DNA of 64,000 nt from Larimichthys crocea (GCF_000972845.2 NC_040032.1:1383073-1447072), one strand, 5' to 3'. Shown: positions 1-11,681, counted from the first letter of the stretch. Notes: a model not told the origin generated them from the sequence alone. Translations and numbers: made by a program.

Positions 1-319
1 GTGAAGCATGTGATGAATAGATTTAATTTTAATGACATTTCAGAATTTAACTTCCATTTTTCAGACTGCTTAAAATACTCAGCAATGTTATATTTGACCG
101 GATGTTCCTCCTTGAGGCTACTGAATTGTTACTCTATCAGGGAAACCATCAGAAGCTTTCAGATCAGCTGATAATCTGTTACTCTGATTTCTGTTTCAAA
201 CTTATTTATCATCTTCCACCAGTTTGTGATTCCATGTGTCTGCTGTCTGGTATCATGTGATCACCATGCAGACGTGTTCATAACATAAACAGGTGCAACT
301 ATTTCAGAGTTATACTTTG
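1..319. other. Left-edge non-coding DNA
   Basis: I see no convincing exon, repeat or RNA gene here. The sequence is AT-rich unique-looking DNA leading into the pentamer satellite. Confidence 0.4.
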
Positions 320-320
320 T

Positions 321-440
321 TATGTCATGTCATGTCATGTCATGTCATGTCATGTCATGTTATGTTATGTTATGTTATCTTATGTTATCTTATGTTATCT
401 TATCTTATCTTATCTTATCTTATCTTATCTTATCTTATCT
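321..440. repeat. Pentanucleotide satellite (TGTCA, then TTATG and TTATC)
   Basis: About 24 tandem pentamers change in steps from TGTCA through TTATG to TTATC. The gradient of unit variants is typical of replication slippage. The short open frame across it is only a product of the 5-bp period and is not a gene. Confidence 0.93.
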
Positions 441-707
441 TTTATGTACTGAATTACTAAAATTTGGTAAAGGTTATAATCTGTTAGATATTATGTCAAC
501 ACTGATTTGAAGCATGAGATGAGACACACTCTTGATGAGGATTAAAGTGATTTCATATTTTTGAGTCAACCTGTCAAAACATTTACAATAAAAATAAATA
601 CAACATCACGTGATTTTCTGTGTACATAAACATATATACATAAATACTATTCAAATAAATATTTATAATATTATGGCCAAATGTATTTAAAGTAGCTGAT
701 TTCTTTC

Positions 708-3700
708 AGTTTTTGGTCGTATTAGATCTGACAATAGTGACCAATGCATTAGCTCCATTATGTGAATGGAATGTATATCAAAAAGGGACTATAGGAAGTG
801 ACCATTATCCTATATATAATAGAATAAATATAACAACAGTACAGGTCACGGAGAGAGTAGGGGGTAGATGGTTAGTAGATAAGGCTAATTGGGATGAATT
901 CATGAAGGAAGGGGAGGAAAATCTGTCTCAGATTAGTGATAATATGGAAGTGGAAATGATGGATAGGGAAATAAAGCAGGGGATCATATCAGCAGCAACC
1001 AACTCTATTCCTAAAAGTACAGGCAGGAAGATGAATAAGGCAGTACCATGGTGGGATGAAAAATGTAAACAAGCAATAAAGAACAGAAACAAAGCGTTTA
1101 AATTAGTTAAAAGATACCATAACTTTCAACACCTGATCCAGTATAAACAAGCACAGGCAATGGTAAGAAAAACAATAAGACAAGCAAAGAGGTCGTATTG
1201 GAGGAAGTTTTGTGGATCAATTGGGAGCACCACTAAGATAGGAGAAGTTTGGGGAATGTTGAAAAAAATGGGTGGAGATAGAAAGGATTGGAGTTATCCA
1301 GTCCTAAGTTCGGGTAATAAAGTGGCTGTAACCAATAAAGAAAAGGCGGAGTTGATGGCTAAGACTTTTGTTGTTGTGCACAGCTCAAATAATTTAACAG
1401 AGGAGGGAAGACAGGGCAGGGAAAAAACTAGAAATGAAAACAGGGAGGTGTTAAAAAGAAAGGATAGTAGGGAAAACGAATTAGATGTTCCATTTACCAT
1501 TGGAGAAATGAAAAGAGCATTAGCCAAAACAAGAAGGAGTGCACCAGGTAAAGATCAAATATGTTATACTATGATTAAACATCTAAGTGAGGGGGGATTG
1601 ATGAAAATATTAACATTATACAATAAAGTCTGGAAAGAGGGTAAAGTCCCACGAAGTTGGAAGGAGGCGATAATAATCCCAATCAGGAAGCCTGGAAAAG
1701 ATCCAAGTAAGACAATAAACTACAGACCCATAGCACTTACATCACATATAGGTAAAATAATGGAGAGAATGATTAATGAGAGACTCATGTATTATATTGA
1801 AAAAAGGGGATTGGTGAATAAATATCAAAGTGGATTTAGAAGGGGTAGGAGCACAATGGATCCAGTATTGTGTTTAGAAGATGACATCAGGAAAGCACAG
1901 GTAAATAAAGAAACGGTGGCAGCAGTGTTCTTTGATGTAGAAAAAGCCTATGACATGTTGTGGAGAGAAGGTTTGATGATTAAAATGCATCAAATGGGAA
2001 TTGAGGGAAACTTATTTAACTGGGTTATGGATTTTTTAAGGGAAAGAGTTATTCAGGTTAAAATTGGATCAGAGATATCAGAAAGCTATATTGTAGAGAA
2101 TGGTACACCGCAGGGGAGTGTTATAAGTCCTACACTATTTACAATAATGATAAATGATATTTTTGATAATATACCTACAGGAATGGGAAGATCTCTGTTT
2201 GCAGATGATGGGGCATTATGGAAGAGGGGAGGCAACATAGATCATATAGTTAAGAAATTACAGGAAGGGATAGATCAAGTGGAAAAATGGGGAGCAGAAT
2301 GGGGTTTTAAATTCTCGGTGGAAAAAAGTAAAGTAATGTTCTTCTCAAAAAAGAAAATCAGTGAAAATAAAAAGTTAAACATATATGGAAAGAATTTAGA
2401 AAGGGTAAACAGTATGCGATTCTTGGGAGTGATTTTTGATTCTAGATTAACATGGAAAGAACATGTGAAGGGAATAATTAAAAAAAGTAAGGGAGTGTTA
2501 AATATTATGAGATGTTTGACTGGGCTAAATTGGGGAGCTGATTTTATGTCCTTAAAATATATATACGTAGCATTAATAAGATCTAGAATAGACTATGGTA
2601 GTGTGGGGTACGGATCAGCAGCTAAATCAGTGTTATCACAGCTAGATATTATTCAGTCACGAGCAGTAAGAATATGTCTCGGAGCAATGAAAACAGCTCC
2701 AGTTTGTTCCCTTCAGGTTGAAGCAGCAGAAATGCCATTATGGGTAAGGAGAAAGCAGCTAATAGCCAATTATTGGATAAATTTAAAAGGACATAAGGAA
2801 GACCATCCAACAAAAAGAGTCTTGGAAATGTGTTGGGAAAAGGGGAGAGAGCAAAAATCAAGCTTTGGGTGGGTCAGTGAGGGAATAGTAGAGCAACTAA
2901 AAGTAAAGGAAATAGAAGTCAGCCCAACAGTTCTGTGGACGACAATACCCGAATGGACATTACACGAAGCAAGTGTAGATCTAAAAATATGGGACATTAA
3001 AAGAAGAAATAAAACAGTGGACTTGGTACAAGAATTTTATAACTATACAGATGAAAAGTATGGGGAATATATTTATTTATATACAGACGGATCAAAAGAA
3101 CCAAAAACAGGAGCAACAGGTGCAGCAGTAGTGGTTCCTAGTCATAATAACAAAGTATTAAAAAGAACTTCAGATCATTTAAGTGTATATGCAGTGGAAC
3201 TTTGTGCAATAGTATTGGCAATAGAATGGGTGGAGGACAGGGCGGACAGGAAGATAATCATATGTAGCGATTCAATCTCATCACTCTTAAGCATTAAAAA
3301 CAGAACAGCAAAATCACATCGGGAAATATTATATGAAATAATGGTGAGAACATCCAGATTAGCACAGCAGGGGAGGGAAATAACATTCATGTGGGTACCA
3401 GCTCATTTAGGAATACAAGGAAATGAAAAAGCAGATCAAATGGCAAAGGAGGCAGCAAAGAAAGAAGAGGTGGAAATGAAAGTAAAATTATCAAAAGCAG
3501 AAGGGAAAAGTTTAATATGGAAAGAAATAATTAATCAATGGAAACAATATTGGAAAATCCAGGAAAAGGGGAGACATTTATATAAACTACAAGATGAAGT
3601 AGGAGAGGTGGGATGTTGTGGAGGTAGCAGAGTGGAACAGGTGACAATGAGCAGATTAAGAATAGGGCACAGTAGATTAAATAGCACACTCAACATAATA

Positions 3701-4050
3701 GGGAAACATCCAACTGGTCTATGTAGCTGTGGGGGGAGAGAGACAGTGGAGCATGTGATGGTTGAATGGCATGGATATGAAAGGGAGAGGGAAGAGATGA
3801 TGGCAGGGTTGTGGAGGACAGGAACAGTGGAGAAAAGTTTCAAAAGTATAATAGAATGTGGGAAATGTAGAGAAGGGAGGAAAATCATACTGGGATATCT
3901 TGTTTTAACTGGGTTAATAAAAAGAATTTAAAAAGGAAAAGAAAATTAAGTAGTAAAGAAGTAAAGTCCAGAAGAGGGCGGTATATGCAACTTTAAGGAT
4001 GCCGACTGCCGTAAAACACCAACGAAGAAGAAGAAAGAAGTTTTTGGTCG
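708..4050 (+). mobile_element. 5'-truncated LINE insertion with 12-bp target-site duplication
   Basis: The direct repeat AGTTTTTGGTCG flanks the element at 708-719 and 4039-4050, so the insertion itself runs from about 720 to 4038. The right end is a GAAGAAGAAG-type tail after a short 3' untranslated region, as in many fish LINEs. The left end starts inside the endonuclease domain, so target-primed reverse transcription stopped early. Perfect repeats and an undamaged reading frame point to a young insertion. It sits directly upstream of the non-coding first exon of coa4. Confidence 0.9.
720..3931 (+). CDS. LINE ORF2: endonuclease C-terminus, reverse transcriptase, RNase H
   Basis: The frame stays open for about 1,070 codons. 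Near the start is SDHYP, the last motif of an APE-type endonuclease. The reverse transcriptase follows, with FFDVEKAYD near residue 406, GTPQGS after it, and the catalytic FADD box near residue 495. An RNase H domain follows: YTDGSKE near residue 789, a conserved Glu in AVELCAIVLAIEW, SDS, and WVPAHLGIQGNEKAD near residue 893. RNase H plus this layout fits the I/Nimb group of LINEs. The C-terminal Cys-His region keeps CSCGG and H but has Trp where a Cys is usual (VMVEWHGYE). The listed first codon at 713 is TTG in the flanking target, so no native start is present. It probably has no autonomous activity because most of the endonuclease is missing. Confidence 0.93.
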
Positions 4051-5536
4051 CCTGTCCGCGGAACTCATGTATGGTGTATTGTCGGAACTGAAGTGAAGTG
4101 AAGGTTATGACAAATTAATTTCTCATTGTCACAGAATAACTCGGCGGGAACAAGGTAAAGACGATGTGTGTTAGCTAGCTGCAAGCCCCGCTCTTGATCA
4201 TGTTAGCTTAGCTTTGTAGCATCAGGCGGTTGACAGTGCAGAGTGTGTTGAAGTATATCTCTGTATATGTATGTCAAGTAATCAGCGATACAACCATTTG
4301 TAAAAACAATCCATTACAAGCCAAAGTCACATGACGTCGAGGTCGTGTTATCAGAGAAGTGTCCTCGCTGTGTTATATATCTGCTTTTTATCAGTGACGC
4401 GTTAGATATTTTCATGATGCATCGTTACAGGTTCAACAGCTGTCAGTGAACTAACGACTCATTTTAATAATTCATGTCGTCATCAGATATTTAGTATGTA
4501 AAAAAGGAGCTGTGACTGACTGCATGTGAGTGAAAGAAGTACAAGCACCTTCAAATGAACTTGCATATTATAAATTCTTCTTATTTTTATTACTTGCATA
4601 TTATATATTGTACTATGCATACTGTGCAGTCCTTGAGTATACTCGAATGCTTATATTCCAACACCACTGTTGTAGGCCAAATTGCTATGTGCACAAATCA
4701 TATTAACAAATGATCGTCAATAAAAGACAGGACAGATTCACACCACACACCTGAGGGGAAATTCAAGTTTTCATTTTTCTTTTATTTTTAGTGTTGTATT
4801 TGCTTTCTCATATGCACTGTGTGAACTCAGACTCAGCAGTACAATGAAATGTGTTGGACAAGAGGAAGCGCTCAGCTCAGCATTAAGAGTGTGGAACAAA
4901 CAGAAAGAAGCTAAAGGCAATACAATACTAAATACAAAACTATGAAACAGTAGAACATGAAATAATAATCTTATATACACTATCTTCTCTACAAAATATG
5001 TATCTAATCTGTAAATATACATCACTTTTTACAAAGCCAGGTAAATGACTAGATGTTTAGCTGTTTAGCAACTCTACATTTAGACATTTCAGTGCTAAGA
5101 GTCTTAAACAGCAAAGTTGTGATAAAGGAACACTCAGAATGTTCTGTGCTTGTTCCTAAAACTGTATTATCGTTTTTTTTATTAATGGTGCAGAGAGATC
5201 GGACTCGTACTCAAAGAACAAAGACAGATTAGAATGGAGTCTTGATTTGAAATAGTTCTGTTAAATACATGAGGGGCTGTACAGAGAGTGAAAAAACGTA
5301 CAAATGTTTCAGTCATGTTAGACTGTTGCTCAGTGCCAAATGAAGCCTGCCAGCCCCCTGTATATAAATTACTCTACAGGTGCACCTAGTCAGTGATCTG
5401 GGTTGATTGAACACAGCAGGTCCAGTCATTAGAAATCCATTAGAAGATAATAATAACATAGCATAATATGTTTTTTACTGACATCATGTGTTGTCTTTAG
5501 CAGAGACACTGAGTCAGCACCAGGCACTGAGACAAG

Positions 5537-5794
5537 ATGGCGTCTCCGTCGCCGCACGATCGCAGCCGCAAAGAAGACGTCGACGAAGATGACCCCGTTG
5601 AACAGATGATATCCCGCACTGGCTGTGCTGAGCTACACTACGCTGTGCAGGAGTGCATGGCTGAACACCAGGACTGGCGAGCGTGCCAGAGCCAGGTCCA
5701 GACTTTCAAAGACTGCATGATGAATTTCCAAAACGCCCGGAAAGAACAGCTGAGGAAGCAGCGTTTGAGCTCAACTCAGTCTGCAGCCAGCTGA
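5537..5794 (+). CDS. coa4: Cytochrome c oxidase assembly factor 4 (twin CX9C protein)
   Basis: This 85-aa protein contains two CX9C motifs: C..AELHYAVQE..C (about residues 30-40) and C..QSQVQTFKD..C (about residues 50-60). Twin CX9C proteins fold by Mia40 oxidation in the mitochondrial intermembrane space. COA4 (CHCHD8) supports assembly of respiratory complex IV. The segments ISRTGC, AVQECMAEHQDWR and FKDCM match the vertebrate family closely, as does the short acidic N-terminus (KEDVDEDDP). The ATG lies in GACAAGATGG, a good Kozak context. There is no N-terminal presequence, as expected for this class. The stop codon lies in a perfect hairpin, reported separately. Confidence 0.95.
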   Translation: MASPSPHDRSRKEDVDEDDPVEQMISRTGCAELHYAVQECMAEHQDWRACQSQVQTFKDCMMNFQNARKEQLRKQRLSSTQSAAS

Positions 5795-5803
5795 GCTCAA
5801 ACG

Positions 5804-5807
<4 letters not shown>
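5758..5807 (+). promoter_or_regulatory. Perfect 16-bp inverted repeat across the coa4 stop codon
   Basis: Left arm 5758-5773 and right arm 5792-5807 are exact reverse complements, separated by 18 nt. The TGA stop (5792-5794) opens the right arm. In RNA this would be a 16-bp stem at the end of the reading frame. It may be a chance local inversion-duplication or a real RNA structure. Confidence 0.75.

Positions 5808-5838
<31 letters not shown>
5806..5838. repeat. (CA)n microsatellite in the coa4 3' UTR
   Basis: About 16 CA dinucleotides begin just after the coa4 stop codon. Confidence 0.95.
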
Positions 5839-5839
<1 letters not shown>

Positions 5840-6779
5840 GCACACTGTGTGTGTGCTTGACATGCTTGAGATGGAAAGACTGCATAATTGAATTATTTGT
5901 AAAGAAAATAAATGAGCAGCTACAAAACATCCTGTCTTGGACTTTGTGGTGAATAGCTCAGCTGATCAATCTGAGTTACTGGCAAATAGATTATTATTGC
6001 AAACGTTTATATGTAACATTTGAGAGCTCATGGAAGTTAATTTTCTCAGCTGTGAATTGTCTCATCTCACTCAGCACATATCTCTGTATATAGTATAGTG
6101 TATATAGTATATATCTGTAACTGTATTGTTTAAAAAGACAGTTTCCGGGGAACAATATTTAGCTGTAACCTTTTTGTAATTCACATATAGATCTACACCA
6201 AAACTCCAGACAAAAATACAGATGCATTATTAAAACAGAATAAATAATACTATCATGAAGTAAAACACATGTTATTATATACACTCTTTGTATTGTGCTG
6301 ACTTAATTACATCAGGGACAAACCATTCCAGAATGACTTCATACTGAAGCAGATGACTGATGTCAGAGGTGGCTTCGTAGGTAGTCTTGAGCGCCCTGAC
6401 ATTCAACACGAGATATTTGGGGACTTTGTAAGGCTATAAATCCTTTATTAAAGTTTGACCTAGCACAGGCTAGGTAGCCAGTCCTTGGATAAGCAAACAG
6501 CACACCGATGCTATTTTGACAACTACACTTAAACCATGAAAAACGCTGGAAATTGCTCAGCACTTCTGTGGTAGTTTAAAGAGGGTCCTGGCATTGAAAA
6601 CGAGGCATTTTGGAAATATGTAAGTGTATGAATAGTTTATTACAGAGATCGTTTTGTGTGTGTGTTTGTTAATGTAAATAACTTGAAAAAATAAACTCCA
6701 CTCAACTCAATATGTGAAAAAGGATGTGTGATGCAATTTTCATTTTATTAGAATTGATATTATAAAATAGGTATTGAAA

Positions 6780-6853
6780 AAAGGTATCGTTTAGGAACCA
6801 GTATTAAAGTGCAGGTATCGGTATGGAAAAATTTTGATTGATACCCAGCCCTA
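6780..6853 (-). mobile_element. One end of a hAT-like element
   Basis: On the minus strand this reads CAGGGCTGGGTATCAATC and on into a run of GGTATCG-type words. That is the look of terminal and subterminal repeats of fish hAT transposons. I could not find the matching other end, so this is a fragment. 5930-6780 upstream holds no gene I can support. Confidence 0.4.
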
Positions 6854-7098
6854 GTTGGATGGCACAGTTCCAAACAGTTTGGACTCACACATCACCTCCT
6901 TTTCTTTCCTAAAGGATGCTCCGTGTATCCTCTGCTAAAGGAGATAACAAAGGAAGCATTGAAGCTCCTTTCCTTCACAGTCAGAGGATTCAAACCGCTC
7001 TTATTATGACGGATCTACAGACTTCCAGTTGATCAGCTAGAATTATTTTACTACATTACTTATTTATCTGTTGTATTGATTGATCTTCGAGTGTGTAC

Positions 7099-7388
7099 CT
7101 GTGGTGATGGTCACAGTGAACATGATGATGGCGTTCACCTGAACCTCCAGGTCTTCATGCTGCAGCAGACCCACCAGGACAGGAAGTAAGTTCTGCTCAC
7201 ACACCTGCTCCTTCCCGTCCCTGCAAACAATAAAGCAGTAGACTGGATCAGAACCACAGACAGACGCGCAAACTGAAGCGCTGAAAGAAGTTGAAGTGTC
7301 ACCTGAGGGCCATCAGGGCGTCGGCCGCCTCCCTGTGGATGTTGGTGGAGCGATGGGAGAGGATGTGGCCCAGCAAAGAGACGCCTGT
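7099..7388 (-). pseudogene. rsph14: Two exons of an rsph14-like armadillo protein
   Basis: Reading on the minus strand, exon A is 7388-7303 and exon B is 7220-7099. Both have consensus splice sites (CTTGCAG/ACAGG, CTCAG/GTGAC, TTTGCAG/GGACG, CACAG/GTACAC) and their phases agree. The joined peptide reads HREAADALMALR, then DGKEQVCEQNLLPVLVGLL, then NAIIMFTVTITT. This resembles one armadillo repeat pair of RSPH14 (RTDR1), a radial-spoke protein of motile cilia. The other exons of this roughly 350-aa protein are not recognisable on either side. Either the gene is a fragment or its remaining exons lie outside the window. Calling it a pseudogene is therefore provisional. No stop or frameshift is seen in the two exons. 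Confidence 0.55.
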
Positions 7389-7679
7389 CTGCAAGGAGGA
7401 GACACGGAAAAACGCAACATTTCACCAACGCTTCACCAACGTTTCACCAAAGTTTCACCAACGTTACATCCTGTAAACAACACCTGTATTGTAATGGGAT
7501 GTTTTGTACGTGCATGTCTGTGCTCAGCTCACCATGTGTCCTCACTAACTGAAGCTCTGACTCATCACTGATGTTCCTCACACTCTGCTGTATGTTCACA
7601 TACACTTTAACACCACATGTGTGTCATCACATGATCAGCCAAACTCCACCACCTCAACATCTCTGCACTCCTTATCCAC

Positions 7680-8000
7680 ATCCTCTACCATCGTCACCAA
7701 CACAGGGTGGAGTCCTGGGCCCGTTTCTGTTCACCTCTGATGACACTGACACACTGACTCCATCAGTCATCTGGAAGTGATCGTCATGAATAAATGATCA
7801 GTCAGATATTTCAGACTCACTCTGGACAATAAACTCAACTTTCATCATCATCTTCAACATGTCAGCTGCCTGAAATAAGAACATGCTGACACACATAATC
7901 CTCTCAGACCTCAACAACAGAGCACTGAGCCCAGCAGCCTCCCCCTCAGCCCATCATTCATCCTGCTTCCATCTGCTCTCAGATTCAGCTCCCCGACCTG
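7680..8000 (+). mobile_element. Possible decayed LINE reverse-transcriptase fragment
   Basis: A stretch near 7705 reads QGGVLGPFLFT followed by DDT, which resembles the PQGxxLSPxLFT block of non-LTR reverse transcriptases, with damage. It supports at most a decayed LINE fragment. Confidence 0.25.
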
Positions 8001-8400
8001 GAAGCGTGCTCGCTATGGCAGGAGGTTTGTATCTCAACGAAGTCCCCGGTAACCGTCACGGGCGGGAACGATGCAAACGAGATCGGTAAATAAATGTGAT
8101 TAATGTCTGTTGTTGTGGTGTTTGTGTTTCTATGCATGTATGTTTGAGGCTCTGTGCAGACTGCAGAAACTTGTGTGTGAACTTGTTTGGACCAAATGTT
8201 CAGACAGAACTCATGACGAGCTCGTTTGGATCCTCGTCACTGTTTTAACGAACCTTTCAAACTGATTCTGAATCCATGTTTAAAGACCTGGAGGCTGAAT
8301 CACTGCAGTTTGAACTGATGCTGTTCAATTCAATGACGTGAGTACAGATAAAAGAGATAGAATTTGGAAGCTGCTACATAAATACACTTCATTATTATTC

Positions 8401-8570
8401 ATACATATGTCTGTCTGTGTGTGTGTCTGTCTGTCTTTGTGTCTGTCTGTCTGTGTGTGTGTGTCTGTCTGTGTGTCTCTGTGTGTGGGTTTGTGTGATT
8501 GGGGCACCTGGGCCCGGTGCCCTGAGATTACAAAGGCTCATGATTCATTGATTCTCTCTCTCTCTCTCCA
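8401..8570. repeat. TG/TCTG and CT low-complexity repeats
   Basis: Runs of TCTG and TG occupy 8408-8490, and (CT)n occupies about 8551-8570. Short frames here are products of the repeat. Confidence 0.85.
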
Positions 8571-8706
8571 GCAGACGTCCGTGGAGTGGTGTGTCAGACG
8601 CATGGTTAACCCTTCGTTTCTTCTTTAAGTTAAATGCACTTCACCAGTGGCGTATTCAAAACATTTTTACTGGGGTGGCCAGGATGGGACACAAAGCTAG
8701 TGTGGG

Positions 8707-8762
8707 GTGGCCATGGAGTTTAATGCCATGTATGCGTACATGGCATTAAACTCCATGGCCAC
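8707..8762. repeat. Perfect 26-bp palindrome with 4-nt loop
   Basis: Left arm 8707-8732 and right arm 8737-8762 are exact reverse complements around TGCG. It lies in the left subterminal part of the hAT element. It would extrude as a strong hairpin. Confidence 0.92.
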
Positions 8763-9625
8763 AATTTAAATCCAAGTCCTTTTCTGCATGTCACATACCC
8801 TCTGTCTCCCATAATTTCCTGTCTCATAAGTGTTAAATAAAGGTTTCTATTCTGGTAAATTTATATTCCTCAAGTATATCTGGTTATTTACTAAAATGTG
8901 TTGAGGATAGGGTACACATTTTCTAAGAGCCATTTCCTTGTTGTGGATTAAAGTCCTCATCTCTTCACAAATTAGATTAGATTAGAAAAATCTCAACTGC
9001 TCTTAACTCATCCTATAGAATAGAACTATCAGCCATCAGCTCATCATCTGTGTCACCTGTATTGTTACCTGTTTGCTTTACTAATTGAAACGACATCTTG
9101 TGGCCTAATTAAAACCCAGCAATCCAGGCAACAGAACAAACCAAAACTTTTTTGATTTGTTCTTTGCCAGATGTGTTTTTAATTAATCACAAGATGGCAT
9201 TTAAATTAGTAAAGTAAACATGATGGTGACTGAATAATGGCATTCTATAGGATGCCTTGTGATCTTTGAAAATGTGCAAAAAGTGGTTTTCAGCCCAGAC
9301 AGTATTCATGTTCCTGATGAAGACATACACTGAAACATTGGCTTTGATGCACATAAATGTATTTATTTAAATCAATATTAAAAACAATATATATTAAAAC
9401 AATGCTTTTTCATAAAGTGACTAATGAAAAATGTGCAGAAACAATTGTAACATAACCAATAATATAAACAAATAATAAATAAATATAAACTCCAAACAAA
9501 GTACATACTATAAAGCAATGTTATGTAAAACAAAACTCTCATGAACATGCTTAGCCAGACACTGCGGGATCCTCCTCTGGGTGTGGCTGGTCAGCTGTTG
9601 GAATACACAGATATCTATTATATAT

Positions 9626-9631
9626 TATTAT

Positions 9632-9718
<87 letters not shown>

Positions 9719-9764
9719 ATTTTACACTCACACAATCATACATATAAATGTGTGTGTGTGTGTG
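9626..9764. repeat. Compound microsatellite (TA, AG, GATA, then TG)
   Basis: A TA run, about 19 AG units, about eight GATA units and, after a gap, a short TG run at 9750-9764. All lie inside the hAT element. Confidence 0.9.
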
Positions 9765-10854
9765 TATTATGCACATTTTTTTTATTGTTCTTGTCTTTTA
9801 CAACTGTTTGAACTAATGATGTTTCAGACGGTTATAATTGTATAACTGGAAACACGTTCAGCTTTAATGTGAGCCTACATGGAAAATTCAAACTATCCCA
9901 GCATGACTTACCATCATGTGCAGGGGGAGCTGACTGCCCTTGCCCTTTATCACTGCTGCTGTACCTGGGCAGCTGACATGTTTCACTGATGCTGCTGGTA
10001 GAAGCTGTGGCTGACTCTGACTCTTTTCTCTTTTTATTGAAGAAGTCTGAATATTTCTCTCTCTCGGCAGTGTAGTTCGTATTACTCTTTCAGCTGCTAC
10101 TTAGGACTAGATAATGTTTTCCTGCACATTCAGAGGGAACTACGATATAAATAAACATTACATTAGCATACCTCCGACGGATTTCACCGGTTTATCCAGT
10201 AGCTGAAGCTCCTTTCACGGACCTGTTCAGCAGCTGCAGCAGTAACGTTGAGCGTCTCATCGGTCACCTGACACTTGACCTGTCTGGCCATTGGCCAAAC
10301 GTACGCTGAACAGAGATCAGCTGTCACAGCCTCAGTATGACCATTACTGTGATACTTCAAAATGTAAATCTGGCTCTAAATCAGTTGATCGGCTGTCATC
10401 ATTGATTGACAGCATTGCTCTTGTTTCTCGTGTTGACGAACTTGACCAACTACCTATCGGATCTGGGGTGGCCGCAGGGGTAGCCAATGAGAATTCAGGG
10501 GTGGCCCCGGCCACCCCAGGCCACCCTCCAAAATCGCCACTGCACTTCACAACACACACTCACTACATTGTTCATCCTGAAACAAAACTTTTAACTGCAC
10601 CAGAAAACCTGCAGAAAAAGAAGGAGGAGGTAATTTCCTCTTCCTCTTCCAAATCTTTATTGGTGTGGGTGCCTAAAAGGCTCGCACACTATTGTTATCC
10701 TGTTTCTTTATTATTATTATTATTGGTGTGGGTGCCCAAGGGGCCAGCAGGCAGAAGCCGAGCGGCGGCCATTTTAGTAGTTCTTGGCACTTAATTTGAA
10801 CTTGTCTGTCTAAAATGGCAGACAGGGACAGGAGAGCAAGACATGCTATATAAT

Positions 10855-11668
10855 AATGCATGGGGACGATGGGGCCAGAGTCACGCACACTCAAAATTTC
10901 TTTAGAAATGTTCTAGTTTTTCTAGTTATTCTTACGCCCGTTTTTTGGTTTGTTTCTCCTCCCAGAGTTTTTGTCACACACACACACAAAACGGGTATCA
11001 AAACGACCGGCTCGGCCGGGAATGGTGTGCTATGACTTTTCTAAGAGTTTCGGCAAAAATCCAAAAACCACGGCAAAAAATGAATGGGTGTGTATTGCGA
11101 GAATTTTCAGAGCTAGAGTGAGTGACGTCATCGCTAGAGTGGAGAGGGAGAGAAAAAGTCGTCGAAAAATAAATTTGTAAACTGTGACTGTGCCCGCAAA
11201 TGTGAAGCTACAGAAATCATTTATAGCTAGAAACGTAGGAAAATTCGAGGCGGTCGCAGTAATAACACTGTTGAAGCTGGCAGCAGCAACTCCCATTCTC
11301 AGCCTCATATACTCCCATTTTAAAAAGGCGGGAAATTTTCTGGAGGAAAGCAGAAGTAACGTTTCTCTGAATTGCTCCTATGGGCACATTTCTTCATTTA
11401 TCGACACAAAATGCCTATGTAGACCATCAGGAAGGGCACAGGATGCCTGAGGTTAAGCCGGTTCAATGATTGGAAATACGGTTTGGTCAGAGATCCTTCC
11501 TCTCTAAAATTAGTGCAAACGCTAATTTCTAGCACGAATGCAAATACTATTTGCTAGCGCGTCAGCCACTAAGAATACATGCTAATTGCTAACATGCTAA
11601 TGCTAACATGCCCCCGGAAACAGCCCACTCGTCACTCTCAAAATTTCTGCTGGAATTTTCTAGTTATT
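10855..11668. repeat. Repeat block ending in the CTCAAAATTTCT motif
   Basis: The block is bounded by the words CTCAAAATTTCTTTAGAAATG near 10890 and CTCAAAATTTCTGC...TTTTCTAGTTATT near 11638-11668. The second word recurs near 13480-13515 and the first near 15402-15428. No protein-like frame with family resemblance is visible. It looks like part of a mid-copy fish repeat of unknown class. Confidence 0.5.
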
Positions 11669-11681
11669 ATTCATTTTCCAC

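Larger units (their letters stand above)
4051..5926 (+). other. coa4: coa4 transcription unit (two exons, first non-coding)
   Basis: Exon 1 probably ends at 4154, where CAAG is followed by GTAAAG. The intron runs 4155-5500 and ends TTGTCTTTAG. Exon 2 begins at 5501 and carries the whole coding sequence. AATAAA at 5907-5912 is the likely polyadenylation signal. The transcription start is not visible; the LINE ends at 4038, so it lies in or next to the promoter. The intron shows no other gene. Confidence 0.7.
8637..10550 (-). mobile_element. hAT transposon, internally deleted, with 8-bp target-site duplication
   Basis: CACTTCAC occurs at 8637-8644 and 10543-10550 as the target-site duplication. 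The element at 8645-10542 starts CAGTGGCG and ends CGCCACTG. Eight-base duplications and CAG...CTG ends are hAT hallmarks. Minus-strand coding remnants near 10075-9912 read EKYSDFFNKKRK, then a Ser/Thr-rich tract ending at a GTAAGT donor. A further remnant near 9600-9555 reads ADQPHPEEDPAVSG and a stop. These look like the N-terminal exons of a hAT (ZMYM-like) transposase. The catalytic and dimerisation regions are absent, so it is non-autonomous. Simple repeats lie inside. Confidence 0.88.

Noticed and set aside
322..510. Short frame MSCHVMSCHVMSCYV over the pentamer satellite
   Set aside because: It is produced by the 5-bp repeat and has no splice or family support.
5683..5952. Frames overlapping coa4 in other readings
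   Set aside because: They run through the CA repeat and do not match the CX9C protein or any family I know.
8325..8628. Frames of His-Thr and Cys-Val repeats near 8400
   Set aside because: They are translations of TCTG/TG microsatellites.
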